A stretch of DNA of 64,000 nt from AC-32 sp963715575 (GCA_963715575.1 OY970250.1:992001-1056000), one strand, 5' to 3'. Positions 32,132 through 41,348 are shown, counted from the first letter of the stretch. Numbers and translations: made by a program. The notes: generated from the sequence alone by a model not told the origin.

Positions 32132-33094
32132 CTACAGCCAGCCCGCGAGCTCCTTCGTCCAGTAGGAGACGACGAGGTCGGCGCCGGCCCGCACAATCGC
32201 GGTCAGCGACTCCAGCGCCGCCTGCCGCTCGTCGAGCCAGCCGCGCGCGCCCGCGGCCTTCAGCATCGCGTACTCGCCCGAGACGTTGTACGCGCCGACC
32301 GGCAGGTCGAAGCGCTCGCGCGCGGCCCGCAGCACGTCGAGGTTCGGGAGCGCAGGCTTGATCAGCAGCGCGTCGGCTCCCTCGGCCACGTCGAGCTCGC
32401 ACTCGCGCAGCGCCTCGCGCACGTTGGCGGGATCGAGCTGGTAGCCGCGCCGGTCGCCGAAGGCCGGCGTCGAGTCGGCCGCCTCGCGAAACGGCCCGTA
32501 GAAGGCCGAGGCGTACTTGGCCGCATAGGAAACGATCGGGAGCTCGCCGTGGCCGTCCTCGTCGAGCGCCGCGCGGATCGCGGCGACGCGGCCGTCCATC
32601 ATGTCGCTCGGGCAGACCGCGTCGGCGCCGGCCGCGGCGTGCGAGACAGCCGTGCGCGCGAGCAGCTCGAGCGTCGCGTCGTTGTCCACCTCGTCGCCCT
32701 CGAGCACGCCGCAGTGGCCGTGCGAGGTGTACTCGCAGAGGCAGACGTCGGTCAGCAGCACGAGCCCGGGGCTCGCCTCGCGCAGCGTCCGCAGCGCCCG
32801 CTGGATGACGCCGTCGTCGTCCCAGGCGCCGGAGCCCTCCGCATCCTTCTCGTCCGGGATGCCGAACAGCAGCACGGCGCGCACGCCTAGCCGCGCCGCC
32901 TCCTCGGCCTCGGCGGCCAGGTCGTCGACCGAGAAGCGGCCGAGCGCCGGCAGCTCCGGGTTCGGCTCGCTGGCCGGGCCGACGAAGAGCGGCAGGACGA
33001 AGTCGTCGAGGTCGAGCCGGGTCTCACGCACGAGCGCGCGCAGGCGGTCGCTGCGGCGGAGCCTGCGCAGGCGCGTGACCGGGAACGAGCTCAC
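32132..33094 (-). CDS. hemB: Porphobilinogen synthase (delta-aminolevulinic acid dehydratase)
   Basis: 320 residues joining two 5-aminolevulinate molecules in heme synthesis. The cysteine metal site DVCLCEYTSHGHCG indicates a zinc-type enzyme. Schiff-base lysines lie in SYAAKYASAFYGPFR and LLIKPALPNLD. RGYQLDPANVREAL completes the signature. GTG start overlapping the permease stop (GTGA). Heme supply next to cytochrome b/c genes is a sensible functional grouping. Confidence 0.95.
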   Translation of the reverse strand: MSSFPVTRLRRLRRSDRLRALVRETRLDLDDFVLPLFVGPASEPNPELPALGRFSVDDLAAEAEEAARLGVRAVLLFGIPDEKDAEGSGAWDDDGVIQRALRTLREASPGLVLLTDVCLCEYTSHGHCGVLEGDEVDNDATLELLARTAVSHAAAGADAVCPSDMMDGRVAAIRAALDEDGHGELPIVSYAAKYASAFYGPFREAADSTPAFGDRRGYQLDPANVREALRECELDVAEGADALLIKPALPNLDVLRAARERFDLPVGAYNVSGEYAMLKAAGARGWLDERQAALESLTAIVRAGADLVVSYWTKELAGWL

Positions 33095-34419
33095 ACCAAC
33101 AATCTACGCGCTCCCACCCGGGCGAGCCCGCCGAAGACCGCGCCGAGCGCGGCCAGCCAGAGGCCCTCCCGGAGCACCTCGCCCCAGGGACTGAGGTCGT
33201 AGAGCGCCGAGCGGAAGAAGCGCACCGCGTGCGCGAACGGCAGCACGTCGCTGAGCCAGCCGGCCGGGGGCACGACCTCGGCGGGGATCAGCCCGAGGAA
33301 GACGATCGGCATCACGACCAGCACGGCGATGAGCGAGGCCGAGCGGGCCTCACGCGCCAGTGCCCCGAGCAGGGCACCGAGCGCGCCGACCGAGCCTCCG
33401 GCGAGCACGAGCCCGACCACGAGCAGCGGCAGCCGCCGCCAGGGCTCGCCGCCGGTGACGCCGCCGATCTCGATGATCAGCCCGAACGCGAGCGCGATCG
33501 CGAGGCCGAGCGCCAGCGCGACGGCTGCAGCGAGCGCGACCTTCGACCAAACCAGCTGCCCGAGCCCGACGAGCCCGCGCGCGAGCCGGCCCACGACGTT
33601 CTCGTCACGCTCGGCGGCGAGCGAGCCGGCCGCGAGCAGCAGCGCCAGGAAGGTGATCGTCAGCGCGAGCGCGTAGGCCTGCACCTCGGCCGACAGGGCC
33701 CACGTGCGCCCGCGCGCGGGCGCGCGCACGAGCTCGATCGGATGCGCGGTCGAGCTGAGCGCGTCGTTCGTGTTCGCGAGCGCCAGGCGAGCGTCGTGGA
33801 GGAAGTCGAGCAGCTGCGCCGTCCTCGGCGTCTGCGGCATCTCGCGCAGGAGGCGCTGCGCCTGCTCGATCCCGAGCACCGTGATCGGAGCGCCGAGGAA
33901 GCTGCCGTCGCCACCGTGCAGGATCAGCGTCACGTAACGGAGATTGCTCGCGATGTACGCGCTCTGAAGCTGGCGGTTGAGCGAGTAGACGAGCGCCTGC
34001 ACCTGCTGCTCGACCCGCGAGGAGATCGTGCCGGTCGAGAGCTGGAGCTCGAGCTGCGGGCTCCGGACCATCCCGCGCAGGGTCGAGACGAAGCCCGGCG
34101 GCACGGTCACGACGGCGACCACGCGGCCGTCGTCTAGCTCGCGCTTGGCCTCGTCGGCGGAAAGGCGCACGAGCTTCACCTTCTTGCTCGCCTCGTCGAT
34201 CGTGTGGCCGACGTCGAAGCGCTTGCCGCCGAGCACGACGGTCGCGGGCAGGTTGTCCTCGTCCACGAACGCGACCCGCGGCTTCGAGCTGCCGTAGCTC
34301 GCGACCAGGCCGATCAGCAGCGCGATCGCGAGCGGGTAGGCGATCAGGATCCCGAGCAGCAGCGGCGAGCGCCGCAGCACGAGCACGTCCTTGCGCAGCA
34401 GCAGGGCGATCCGGCTCAC
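33091..34419 (-). CDS. ABC-2 type transporter permease
   Basis: 442 residues. One N-terminal helix (LLGILIAYPLAIALLIGL) is followed by an extracytoplasmic domain of about 200 residues (YhgE/Pip-like arrangement, PRVAFVDEDNLP) and five to six helices at the C-terminus, typical of ABC-2 exporters with a large loop. It overlaps the ATPase gene by 4 nt (ATGA) and hemB by 4 nt. The substrate is unknown; lipid-linked or hydrophobic compounds are usual. Confidence 0.85.
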   Translation of the reverse strand: MSRIALLLRKDVLVLRRSPLLLGILIAYPLAIALLIGLVASYGSSKPRVAFVDEDNLPATVVLGGKRFDVGHTIDEASKKVKLVRLSADEAKRELDDGRVVAVVTVPPGFVSTLRGMVRSPQLELQLSTGTISSRVEQQVQALVYSLNRQLQSAYIASNLRYVTLILHGGDGSFLGAPITVLGIEQAQRLLREMPQTPRTAQLLDFLHDARLALANTNDALSSTAHPIELVRAPARGRTWALSAEVQAYALALTITFLALLLAAGSLAAERDENVVGRLARGLVGLGQLVWSKVALAAAVALALGLAIALAFGLIIEIGGVTGGEPWRRLPLLVVGLVLAGGSVGALGALLGALAREARSASLIAVLVVMPIVFLGLIPAEVVPPAGWLSDVLPFAHAVRFFRSALYDLSPWGEVLREGLWLAALGAVFGGLARVGARRLLV

Positions 34420-35084
34420 GCCGAGAGACTTTCGACGTGAGCCCGGTCGTACTCGTGACTCGTCCCGGTGAAGACGAGACGGCCCTCGCGCAGTGCGGCG
34501 ACGCGGCTCGCGATCCGCTCGACCTCCTCGAGGTTCTGGGTTGCGAAGACGACCGCTCCGCCTCGCGCAAGCAGGGCTGCCACGCGCTCCCAGAGCCTGC
34601 GCCGCTGGTCGGGGTCGAGCGCCGCGGTCGGCTCGTCGAGCAGGAGCACGTCGGGGTCGCCGAGCAGCGAGATGGCGAGATTCAGCCGCTGGCGGTTGCC
34701 GACCGAGAGGTTGGCGCTCGGCGCAGCTCCGCCGGGCAGCTCGAACGCCTCGAGCAGCCGCTCGGCCGCCGCGCGCGGGTCGTGCTCGCCCTCGAGCCGC
34801 GCGAACAGCTCCAGGTTCTCGCGTGCGGACAAGCGCCCGTACTGCGCCGGCCGCTGCGGCGCCCAGCCGACCCGCACGCCCTTCCGCCGCTCGACCTTGC
34901 CCATGCTCGCCTCGAGTGCCCCGGCCAGCAGCGAGAGCAGCGTCGACTTGCCGGCGCCGTTCGGGCCGACGAGCGCGAGCGCGTCGCCGTCCCAGACCTC
35001 CAGCTCGACCGGCTCGAGCGCGCTGGTCTTCCCGAACCGCCGGCCGGCGCCGCGGGCCGCGAGCAGTGGTGTCGGCCGGGTCAA
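34416..35084 (-). CDS. ABC transporter ATP-binding protein
   Basis: 222 residues from a TTG that overlaps the AI-2E gene's stop (TTGA). Walker A is LVGPNGAGKSTLLSLLAGAL, Q-loop around VGWAPQRPAQYGR, Walker B DVLLLDEPTAALD and H-loop replaced by FATQNLEEVERI. The signature is NLSVGNRQRLNLA, departing from LSGGQ, and the H-loop histidine is Gln, so ATP hydrolysis may be slow or asymmetric. Paired with the permease downstream. Confidence 0.88.
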   Translation of the reverse strand: MTRPTPLLAARGAGRRFGKTSALEPVELEVWDGDALALVGPNGAGKSTLLSLLAGALEASMGKVERRKGVRVGWAPQRPAQYGRLSARENLELFARLEGEHDPRAAAERLLEAFELPGGAAPSANLSVGNRQRLNLAISLLGDPDVLLLDEPTAALDPDQRRRLWERVAALLARGGAVVFATQNLEEVERIASRVAALREGRLVFTGTSHEYDRAHVESLSA

Positions 35085-36310
35085 CGGCTCGCCGCTGCAG
35101 GCGGATCGGCCGGCGGCAGGGGCGCCACGCGCGTCTCCTCCACCTCGACCTCCACCGGGATCGTGCCGCCGTCCTCCCACGCCTCCAGCGAGACCCGCTC
35201 GGCGAAGAACTCCCAGATCGCGCGGCCGGCCGCCAGCAGCGGCAGTGCCACGAGCGCGCCCGGGAGGCCGTAGATCTCGCCGCCTGCGAGCAGCCCGAAG
35301 ATCACCAGCAGCGGGTGCAGCCGCAGCGCGTTGCCCATCACGTTCGGGACGACGACGTGCCCTTCGATCTGGTGGATCCCAAGGAAGAGCAGGCCGACCC
35401 AGATCGCCGAGACCGGGTGCACGACCAGCGCGTAGATGAACGGCGGGATCGCGCCGAGCCACGGGCCGAGGTACGGGATCAGCTCGGTGACCGCGACCCA
35501 CGCGCCGAAGAGCGCGGCGTACTTGTCGGCGCCGGGCACCCAGCCGAGCGTGCCGAGCAGCCACAGGCCGAGGCCTGCGCTCGTGCCGATGATCAGCGAG
35601 AGCAGCACCTGCCCGCGGACGTAGCTCGCGAGCGAGCGCTCGATCCGCGTCAGCAGCGCGTCCGAGCCCGGATGCGGCGGGAAGCGTCGGTCGACCGTGC
35701 GCGCCAGCCGCGGCATGTCGAGCAGCATGTAGATCGAGACCACGATCACCAGCACGAGCGCGAACAGGAATTTGAGCGTCCCGATCGCGGCGCCCTCGAC
35801 GAAGTCGATCACGTCGCCCGTGTAGCGCGTGACGTCCTTCTTGCGGATCTGGCGAACGAGGTCGTGGCCCTGCTTCTGGATCTCCACCCCGCCGAGCCGG
35901 TGCGTGTCGAGCCAGTGCTGGAAGCGGTCGACGTCGGCGTCCGCGTGCGTCTGGCCGGGGTGTCCGTGCTCGACCGTAAAGTAGTCGTTGACCCGGTTCG
36001 CGCTCGACTTCGTCTGGTCGACCACCACGGAGCCGAGCGCCAGGATCACGGCCAGGAGGATGGCGAAAAAGCTGAGGTACACCAGCGCGACGCCGAACCC
36101 CCGAGGGATCCAGACGCGCGTCAGCGTCCGCACGATCGGGTTGAGCAGGAACGCGATCAGCGAGGCGACGAGGAACAGGAAGACGACGTGACGGGCCGCG
36201 CCGGCGAGCACCCACAACAGCAGGAGCAGAATCGGGAGGCCGACGAGCTGAATCCAGCGCGGGATCTCTATCTTCGCGGCCCCGGCAGAAGGCCCGGCCA
36301 TGGCAGGCAT
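35081..36310 (-). CDS. AI-2E family (PerM-type) membrane transporter
   Basis: 409 residues with about eight helices. The start at 36310 has GGGAG at a good distance; ATG 36301 is an alternative. Landmarks are LVASLIAFLLNPIVRTLTRVW in the first helix bundle, an extended soluble segment (150-240), then ELIPYLGPWLGAIPPFIYAL and HQIEGHVVVPNVMGNALRLHP, characteristic of the AI-2E/UPF0118 family. Members export autoinducers or act as Na+/H+ antiporters. The C-terminal tail is acidic and proline-rich. Confidence 0.9.
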   Translation of the reverse strand: MPAMAGPSAGAAKIEIPRWIQLVGLPILLLLLWVLAGAARHVVFLFLVASLIAFLLNPIVRTLTRVWIPRGFGVALVYLSFFAILLAVILALGSVVVDQTKSSANRVNDYFTVEHGHPGQTHADADVDRFQHWLDTHRLGGVEIQKQGHDLVRQIRKKDVTRYTGDVIDFVEGAAIGTLKFLFALVLVIVVSIYMLLDMPRLARTVDRRFPPHPGSDALLTRIERSLASYVRGQVLLSLIIGTSAGLGLWLLGTLGWVPGADKYAALFGAWVAVTELIPYLGPWLGAIPPFIYALVVHPVSAIWVGLLFLGIHQIEGHVVVPNVMGNALRLHPLLVIFGLLAGGEIYGLPGALVALPLLAAGRAIWEFFAERVSLEAWEDGGTIPVEVEVEETRVAPLPPADPPAAASR

Positions 36311-36439
36311 CGTAGCTCCCGCGTCGTACCCCTTCGCCCGCCGGACTGGAACTGGGACTTCGGCGTCGACGGCTCCCTCGCGCTCGAGCCGCGGCTGGTC
36401 CCGTTGCAGGAGGAGCCGACCTCGGTTACCGTGCCGCGG

Positions 36440-37210
36440 ATGCCACGCGCCTCCGCTCATGCGAGGCGACGGCGGGAAACAGCCGCCGCGCGCCGCAAGA
36501 GGCGATTGGCGGGACTGATCCTGCTCGCCTCGGTCGCGCTGATCACGTTGCTCCTGACCGCGTTCGGGTCGGGCGGCACGCGCGCGGTCCCGACTGCCGC
36601 GCCCGCGCCGGCGACCCGGCTGCTGCCGGCCGGCCCGCCGCGCCCGCAGGTGGTCTCGCTGATGGGCTCGATCCGGCTGCTGCTCCCGGTCGCCCAGGGA
36701 CGGCTGACCGCGATCGGCTACCACGCGGCGGGCGACGGCTCGCTCGCGCTGCGGCCGGTCGGACGCCAGCTCAACCAGGGCCTCGTCGGCCGCGTCGCCC
36801 GCAGCCTGTTCGGCAACGGCGGCAGCAACGGCCTGCGCTACTACGTGCTCGGCGGCGGCATCGGCTCGGCCACGGCCTCGCTCGACGTCGGCGCGCCGCC
36901 CGGGACCGACGTCTACTCACCGGTCGACGGCAAGGTCGTCGCGATCACGCCGTACGTGCTGGCCGGCAAGCACATGGGCGCGCGGATCGACATCCAGCCG
37001 AGCGGCAACCCGTCGCTCGTCGTCTCGCTCACGCACCTCCGGCCCGACCCGAACCTGACCGTCGGCTCGACGGTCGGCGCGACCACCTCCAAGGTGGGGA
37101 CGATCATCGACTTCGCCCAGGTCGAGCGCCAGGCCCTCGCGCGCGTGACCACCGACGCGGGGAACCACGTGGCGATCGAGATCCACCCCGCCACGCTGTC
37201 ACTGCCCTGA
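36440..37210 (+). CDS. Membrane-anchored M23-like protein with degenerate metal site
   Basis: 256 residues: Arg-rich cytoplasmic N-terminus (ARRRRETAAARRKRR), one helix (LAGLILLASVALITLLLTAF), a Pro/Ala linker and an M23-like domain. The region TASLDVGAPPGTDVYSPVDGKV aligns with the lysostaphin-type HxGxDxxAPxGTPV motif but the zinc His is Thr. The terminal HxH is HVAIEIHP, so the second His is Ala. TASL-D retains the Asp. It is therefore probably a non-catalytic cell-wall binding or activator protein. It is coupled to the phosphoesterase downstream through a CTGA overlap. Confidence 0.72.
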   Translation: MPRASAHARRRRETAAARRKRRLAGLILLASVALITLLLTAFGSGGTRAVPTAAPAPATRLLPAGPPRPQVVSLMGSIRLLLPVAQGRLTAIGYHAAGDGSLALRPVGRQLNQGLVGRVARSLFGNGGSNGLRYYVLGGGIGSATASLDVGAPPGTDVYSPVDGKVVAITPYVLAGKHMGARIDIQPSGNPSLVVSLTHLRPDPNLTVGSTVGATTSKVGTIIDFAQVERQALARVTTDAGNHVAIEIHPATLSLP

Positions 37211-37986
37211 TCGTCCTCTTCATCGCCGACGTCTTCGGCAGCGCGGGCCGGAAGGCCGTCGAGGAGCGCCTGCCCGGGCTGAAGAAGGAGCGCGGCGTCG
37301 GCTTCTGCGTCGTCAACGGCGAGAACGTCGCCGACGGCGCCGGGATCACGCCGCGCCTGGCCGAGCGGCTGCTCGCAGCCGGGGCAGACGTGATCACACT
37401 CGGCAACCACGTCTGGCGCCGCCGCGAGATCGGGCCCTACCTCGAGACCGCCGAGCGGGTCGTCCGCCCGGCGAACCTGTCCTCGCGCTCGCCGGGCCGC
37501 GGGCTGGCCGTGGTCGAGGCGGAGGACGGGACGCCGGTGGCCGTGCTCAACCTCCAGGGCGCGCTCTTCATGGGGACGCCGGTGAGCCCGTTCGAGGTCG
37601 TGGACGACCTGGTCGAGGAGGCGCGGGCGGCGGCGAAGGTCGTGCTCGTGGACTTCCACGCCGAGGCTACGAGCGAGAAGGTGGCGCTCTCCCGGCTGCT
37701 CGACGGCCGCGTGACGGCGGTCTTCGGCACGCACACGCATGTCCAGACGAGCGATGCGCGCGTCCAGCCGGGCGGCACCGCGGCGATCACCGACGCCGGC
37801 ATGACCGGCCCGCACGACTCCGTGATCGGCGTGAAGGCCGAGCTCGCGATCGGGCGGATGCAGACGGGCATGGGCGTCCGCTTTGAGCCCGCCGACGGGG
37901 GCGTCCGGATCGAGGGCGCCATCGTCGAGTGCGACGCCGAGGGGCGCGCGCTCAGCTGCGAGGCGATTCGCGTGCCGGTGCCGTGA
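37207..37986 (+). CDS. YmdB/TIGR00282-type metallophosphoesterase; CTG start
   Basis: 259 residues from CTG 37207, which overlaps the M23-like stop as CTGA. The first conserved residues IVLFIADVFGSAGR contain the metal-ligand Asp, and VVNGENVADGAGIT (Asn/Glu ligands) also precedes the first GTG at 37390, so a later start would remove the active site. Further motifs: VITLGNHVWRRREI, VDFHAEATSEK, VFGTHTHVQT and ITDAGMTGPHDSVIG. YmdB-like enzymes hydrolyse 2',3'-cyclic nucleotides and affect RNA decay and biofilms. The 3' end overlaps the convergent GT gene by 35 bp. Confidence 0.85.
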   Translation: MIVLFIADVFGSAGRKAVEERLPGLKKERGVGFCVVNGENVADGAGITPRLAERLLAAGADVITLGNHVWRRREIGPYLETAERVVRPANLSSRSPGRGLAVVEAEDGTPVAVLNLQGALFMGTPVSPFEVVDDLVEEARAAAKVVLVDFHAEATSEKVALSRLLDGRVTAVFGTHTHVQTSDARVQPGGTAAITDAGMTGPHDSVIGVKAELAIGRMQTGMGVRFEPADGGVRIEGAIVECDAEGRALSCEAIRVPVP

Positions 37987-39196
37987 GCACCGCCACCAGC
38001 GCGACCAGCACGAGGTCGCGGGCGAGCAGCACCCACGACGGGAGCTCCTCGAAGGCGACCAGGTCGAAGTAGCGGATCGGGAACCAGACCTGCGTCAGCA
38101 GCAGCGCGAGCCCGAGTAGCGCCGAGGCGGCCAGGCCGCGGCGGCCGCGCACGAGCGGCACCAGCGGCAGCAGCCAGATCAGGAACTGCGGCGAGAGCAC
38201 CTTCCCGAGCGCGACGAAGGCGGCCAGCGAGGCGGCCGACCAGCGCACGAGCCGCTCCGGGGTCGCCGGGCCGCGCGCGGCGGCGATCCAGATGCCCACG
38301 AGCGCGAGCACGAGCAGCGCGCTCGACGCGGCGCCGACGGCGTCGGGCAGCGAGCCGACGAGGTTCTGCGAGCCGCGGCCCGTGTCGAGCGTCAGCCCGA
38401 GCCCGCCGACGTGGTGCGCGGCCAGCAGCAGCGCCGAGCCGAGGCTCTCGATCTGCAGCGGCCTCGTCGTCTGCCGGTCGATGCTCTCCCAGACGCCGTG
38501 CGGTGCGAGCACCAGGAACGGGACGACGACCACGGCCACGACGACCGCGGCCGCGCCCAGGCAGAGCAACGCCTCGCGCCGGCCGCGCGTGCGCCAGACG
38601 TAGGCCAGAGCGGGCGGGATCAGGACCGCCGGGAACGCCTTGGCCGCGATCCCCAGCCCGAGCGAGGCGAACCCGAGCCGCTCCCGCCGCGCGAGGACGG
38701 CCGCCAGCCCGGCCACCGTCAGGAAGGTCGGCCAGAGGTCGTAGCGGTAGAGGATCACCGAGCCGAGCGCGAGCGGCGCGAGCGCAAAGAAGCCGAGCGC
38801 TGCGGCCGTGCGCTCGGCCGAGGCGCCGAGCTCACGCAGCGCGACGGACATCGACGCCAGCGAGCCCACGCCGCAGAGCGCCATCAGGATCTGGAACTCG
38901 CGGTTGTAGAACGAGAAGCCCGGCTTGCCGATCGCGGGAATCCCGAACGCAGGCAGCGCGCCCGGCGGGTACTCGACCGCGAAGTCGCGGTAGGGCACGT
39001 GGCCCTCCGCCATCGCCGAGCCGTAGCGGTGGTACTCGACCGTGTCGAGGATCAGGTCGTGCTGGTACCAGCCCCAGTGGAGCAGCGTCATCGAGACGAG
39101 GAAGAGCCCGGCCGCTCCGACGAGGAGCCGCCGCGGCTCAGTCGACGCCGACCAGCTCTTCGCGAGGACGCTCAACTGGCGCTCGGACGGGGGCAC
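37952..39196 (-). CDS. GT87-like (DUF2029) polytopic glycosyltransferase
   Basis: 414 residues with about ten membrane helices. The extracytoplasmic loop motif DTVEYHRYGSAMAEGHVPYR, followed by VEYPPGALPAF, matches the acidic catalytic loop of GT-C alpha-mannosyltransferase-like (GT87) proteins. It uses a GTG that lies inside the upstream gene's 3' end (59-bp same-strand overlap); a TTG at 39178 would shorten it. It probably transfers sugars from polyprenyl-phosphate donors on the outer face of the membrane. Confidence 0.82.
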   Translation of the reverse strand: MPPSERQLSVLAKSWSASTEPRRLLVGAAGLFLVSMTLLHWGWYQHDLILDTVEYHRYGSAMAEGHVPYRDFAVEYPPGALPAFGIPAIGKPGFSFYNREFQILMALCGVGSLASMSVALRELGASAERTAAALGFFALAPLALGSVILYRYDLWPTFLTVAGLAAVLARRERLGFASLGLGIAAKAFPAVLIPPALAYVWRTRGRREALLCLGAAAVVVAVVVVPFLVLAPHGVWESIDRQTTRPLQIESLGSALLLAAHHVGGLGLTLDTGRGSQNLVGSLPDAVGAASSALLVLALVGIWIAAARGPATPERLVRWSAASLAAFVALGKVLSPQFLIWLLPLVPLVRGRRGLAASALLGLALLLTQVWFPIRYFDLVAFEELPSWVLLARDLVLVALVAVLTAPARESPRS

Positions 39197-40880
39197 GAAG
39201 CGGCTCGGCGGCCGGCGCGAGCACGGCGAAGGCGGCGAACGGGAAGAACCACGGCAGGTAGAGGTAGAACCAGTGCGTCAGGACGAGCTCGAAGCCGAGC
39301 AGCAGCGCGGCGGTCAGCGCGGCGAGCTGGAGCGGCGACTTCCGGCGCGGGACGAAGTAGACGGCGATCGCGCCGGCGAGCAGCGCGCCCTCGAGCACTC
39401 GCTGGAGGAGGTGCAGGTCCGGCAGCCCCGCGTGGTACTCGCGCCAGTCCCAGATTGAGAACGGCGAGCGGCGGTCGACCTGCCAGGAGATCGTCCGCTT
39501 CCAGAGCTCGTGCGCGGCGCCCAGCGGGTGGCCGTCGAGCGCGAGGATCGAAAACGCGACCACCGTCGCCGCGAGGAACGCGGCGACGAAGAGGAGCGTC
39601 GGTCGCAGGCGCCGTTCCGGGTACGAGGCCCAGAGCGGCGCGAGCAGCAGCGGCGCGAACTTCGTCCACCCTGCGAGCGCGGTGGCCGCGCCGCGCGCGA
39701 CGGGTGAGCTGACGAGCCAGAAGCCCCAGATCAGGAACAGCGGCGGCAGCGCGTCGTTCGTGTTCGAGCTCGAGACGTACTGCGTGAACGGATAGGCGAC
39801 CCACGCGAAGGCGAGCGTCACCGCCAGCCGCGTGCCGCCGAAGCGCAGGCCGACCAGTGCAAGCCCGAGCAGGCAGAGCAGGTCGAAGGCGATCGCGGCG
39901 AAGTGCGCGGCAGGCAGGTCGTCCCACTTGCCCGTCCAGCCGAGCGCGAGGTAGCCGGGCAGGTAGACCTCGTAGGCGACCGGGCCGTACGTGTCGCCCT
40001 GCGGGTTCGCCGACTCGCAGCGCCCGTTCGTCTGAACGCGGTTGCGGATCTCGCCGTCGGCGTCGGCAGGCCCGCAGGCCTTGCCGATCTCGACCGGGAA
40101 GTGGCCGTAGGGGACCTGGCCGTGGGCGATCCGGTCGGCGCCGATCACGCCCGAGTAGCCGACGTCGATCACGTTCGAGGCGCGCACGTTGAGCCCGATT
40201 CGGAAGCCCGCCGCGAAGACGGTCACAGCGGCGAGCAGCCAGACCGGCCAGACGGGGACGGCGCCGGTGCCGAGCCGCCCGCGCCACGCGCTCCAGACCA
40301 TGCGCCCGAGCAGGTACACGAGCGGCGGGTAGACCAGTGGCACGCTCGTGAAGATGTCGCCGCGGTTGAAGAACCAGAGCGAGACGCTGAACGAGAGCAG
40401 CACGAGCAGGTCGAGGTTGCGCAAGCTGAGCGGCCGGCGCAGGTCGCCGAGCCCGAGCAGGAAGAGCAGGCAGAAGCCGAGCCACACCGGCGCGCTGTTG
40501 ATCTCGCGGCCGCCGAAGGCGCCGTCGTAACCGCGCGCCATCTTCCACGCCACCTGCGGCCCGGTCCACGCCTCGGTGACCGCGCCGCTCGTGTCGTCGA
40601 CCTTGCCGGTCGCGACCTCGCCCGCCGGCCCGGCCCAGACCCTGACCGTCCAGAGCTTCGTCGCCTTCGCGAACGTGGCGTCGACCTGCCGCCCGCGCGG
40701 GTAGTGGCGCAGCCAGTCGGCGACCTTCGGGTGGTGGAGGAAGATCCGCTTCACCGCCGCGGCCTCGAGGCGCGGCGACGGCGGCGCGAGCGAGCCGTGC
40801 AGCTTCGGCGGGTTGCCGGCGGCGAGCGCGTTCCCCGCCAGGGCGAAAGCGGCGAGCGCCACGGCCAGGACGCGGAGCAT
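39138..40880 (-). CDS. Large GT-C-like membrane protein
   Basis: 580 residues. A signal-like first helix (MLRVLAVALAAFALAGNALA) and a soluble domain of about 100 residues (PSPRLEAAAVKRIFLHHPKV, VRVWAGPAGEVATGKVDD) precede roughly ten helices. DVGYSGVIGADRIAHGQVPY resembles the loop motif of the neighbouring GT87-like protein, indicating a GT-C fold. The extra soluble N-terminal domain is unusual for GT87. It lies directly downstream of GtrA and overlaps the second GT gene, suggesting an operon for cell-envelope glycan. Confidence 0.75.
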   Translation of the reverse strand: MLRVLAVALAAFALAGNALAAGNPPKLHGSLAPPSPRLEAAAVKRIFLHHPKVADWLRHYPRGRQVDATFAKATKLWTVRVWAGPAGEVATGKVDDTSGAVTEAWTGPQVAWKMARGYDGAFGGREINSAPVWLGFCLLFLLGLGDLRRPLSLRNLDLLVLLSFSVSLWFFNRGDIFTSVPLVYPPLVYLLGRMVWSAWRGRLGTGAVPVWPVWLLAAVTVFAAGFRIGLNVRASNVIDVGYSGVIGADRIAHGQVPYGHFPVEIGKACGPADADGEIRNRVQTNGRCESANPQGDTYGPVAYEVYLPGYLALGWTGKWDDLPAAHFAAIAFDLLCLLGLALVGLRFGGTRLAVTLAFAWVAYPFTQYVSSSNTNDALPPLFLIWGFWLVSSPVARGAATALAGWTKFAPLLLAPLWASYPERRLRPTLLFVAAFLAATVVAFSILALDGHPLGAAHELWKRTISWQVDRRSPFSIWDWREYHAGLPDLHLLQRVLEGALLAGAIAVYFVPRRKSPLQLAALTAALLLGFELVLTHWFYLYLPWFFPFAAFAVLAPAAEPLRAPVRAPVERPREELVGVD

Positions 40881-40890
40881 CCGCGTCAGC

Positions 40891-41322
40891 CTAGCGCCGG
40901 AACGACCAGAGCTTGTTTCCCAGGAAGTTCAGTGGAACGACGAGCACGACGGCGATCGCCTGGGCCAGCACCTTGTCCAGCCCGAGCGCGATGAAGCCGG
41001 TCAGCAGCGCCAGGTTGGCGACGTACGCGATCAGCGCCACGACCAGGAAGCGCAGGCCCTGCCAGCCGACGTGGCCGCGCTGGGCGTGAAAGGTCCAGAG
41101 CCGGTTCCAGGTGTAGTTGTTCGTCACCGCGACGAGGAACGAGCACGTCGCCGCGAGCGCGTAGTGGAAGCCGGCGCCCTTCAGCAGCGCCGTGTAGACG
41201 ATGAGGTTGATCACGTAGCCGCTCAGGCCGACCGCCGAGAACTTGGCGAGCTGCACCCAGTTGTGCGGGCGGCGGAGCGCCTGGCCGGCGCGCGTGCGGG
41301 CGGTTGCGGGAGAGAAGGCCAT
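40891..41322 (-). CDS. GtrA family membrane protein
   Basis: 143 residues, four helices. QLAKFSAVGLSGYVINLIVY, TNNYTWNRLWTFHA and LNFLGNKLWSFRR are characteristic of GtrA/Pfam04138 proteins, thought to flip or anchor polyprenyl-phosphate-linked sugars. It ends 10 bp before the GT-C-like gene start at 40880, so it is the first gene of that operon. Confidence 0.92.
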   Translation of the reverse strand: MAFSPATARTRAGQALRRPHNWVQLAKFSAVGLSGYVINLIVYTALLKGAGFHYALAATCSFLVAVTNNYTWNRLWTFHAQRGHVGWQGLRFLVVALIAYVANLALLTGFIALGLDKVLAQAIAVVLVVPLNFLGNKLWSFRR

Positions 41323-41348
41323 CGGCGCGCGAGCGTACCGGAGCAGGC

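Noticed and set aside
31662..32402. A longer version of the prenyl-synthase-like protein starting upstream at 32402
   Set aside because: It would overlap hemB by about 270 bp and adds only low-complexity Arg-rich sequence; CTG 32129 is more economical.
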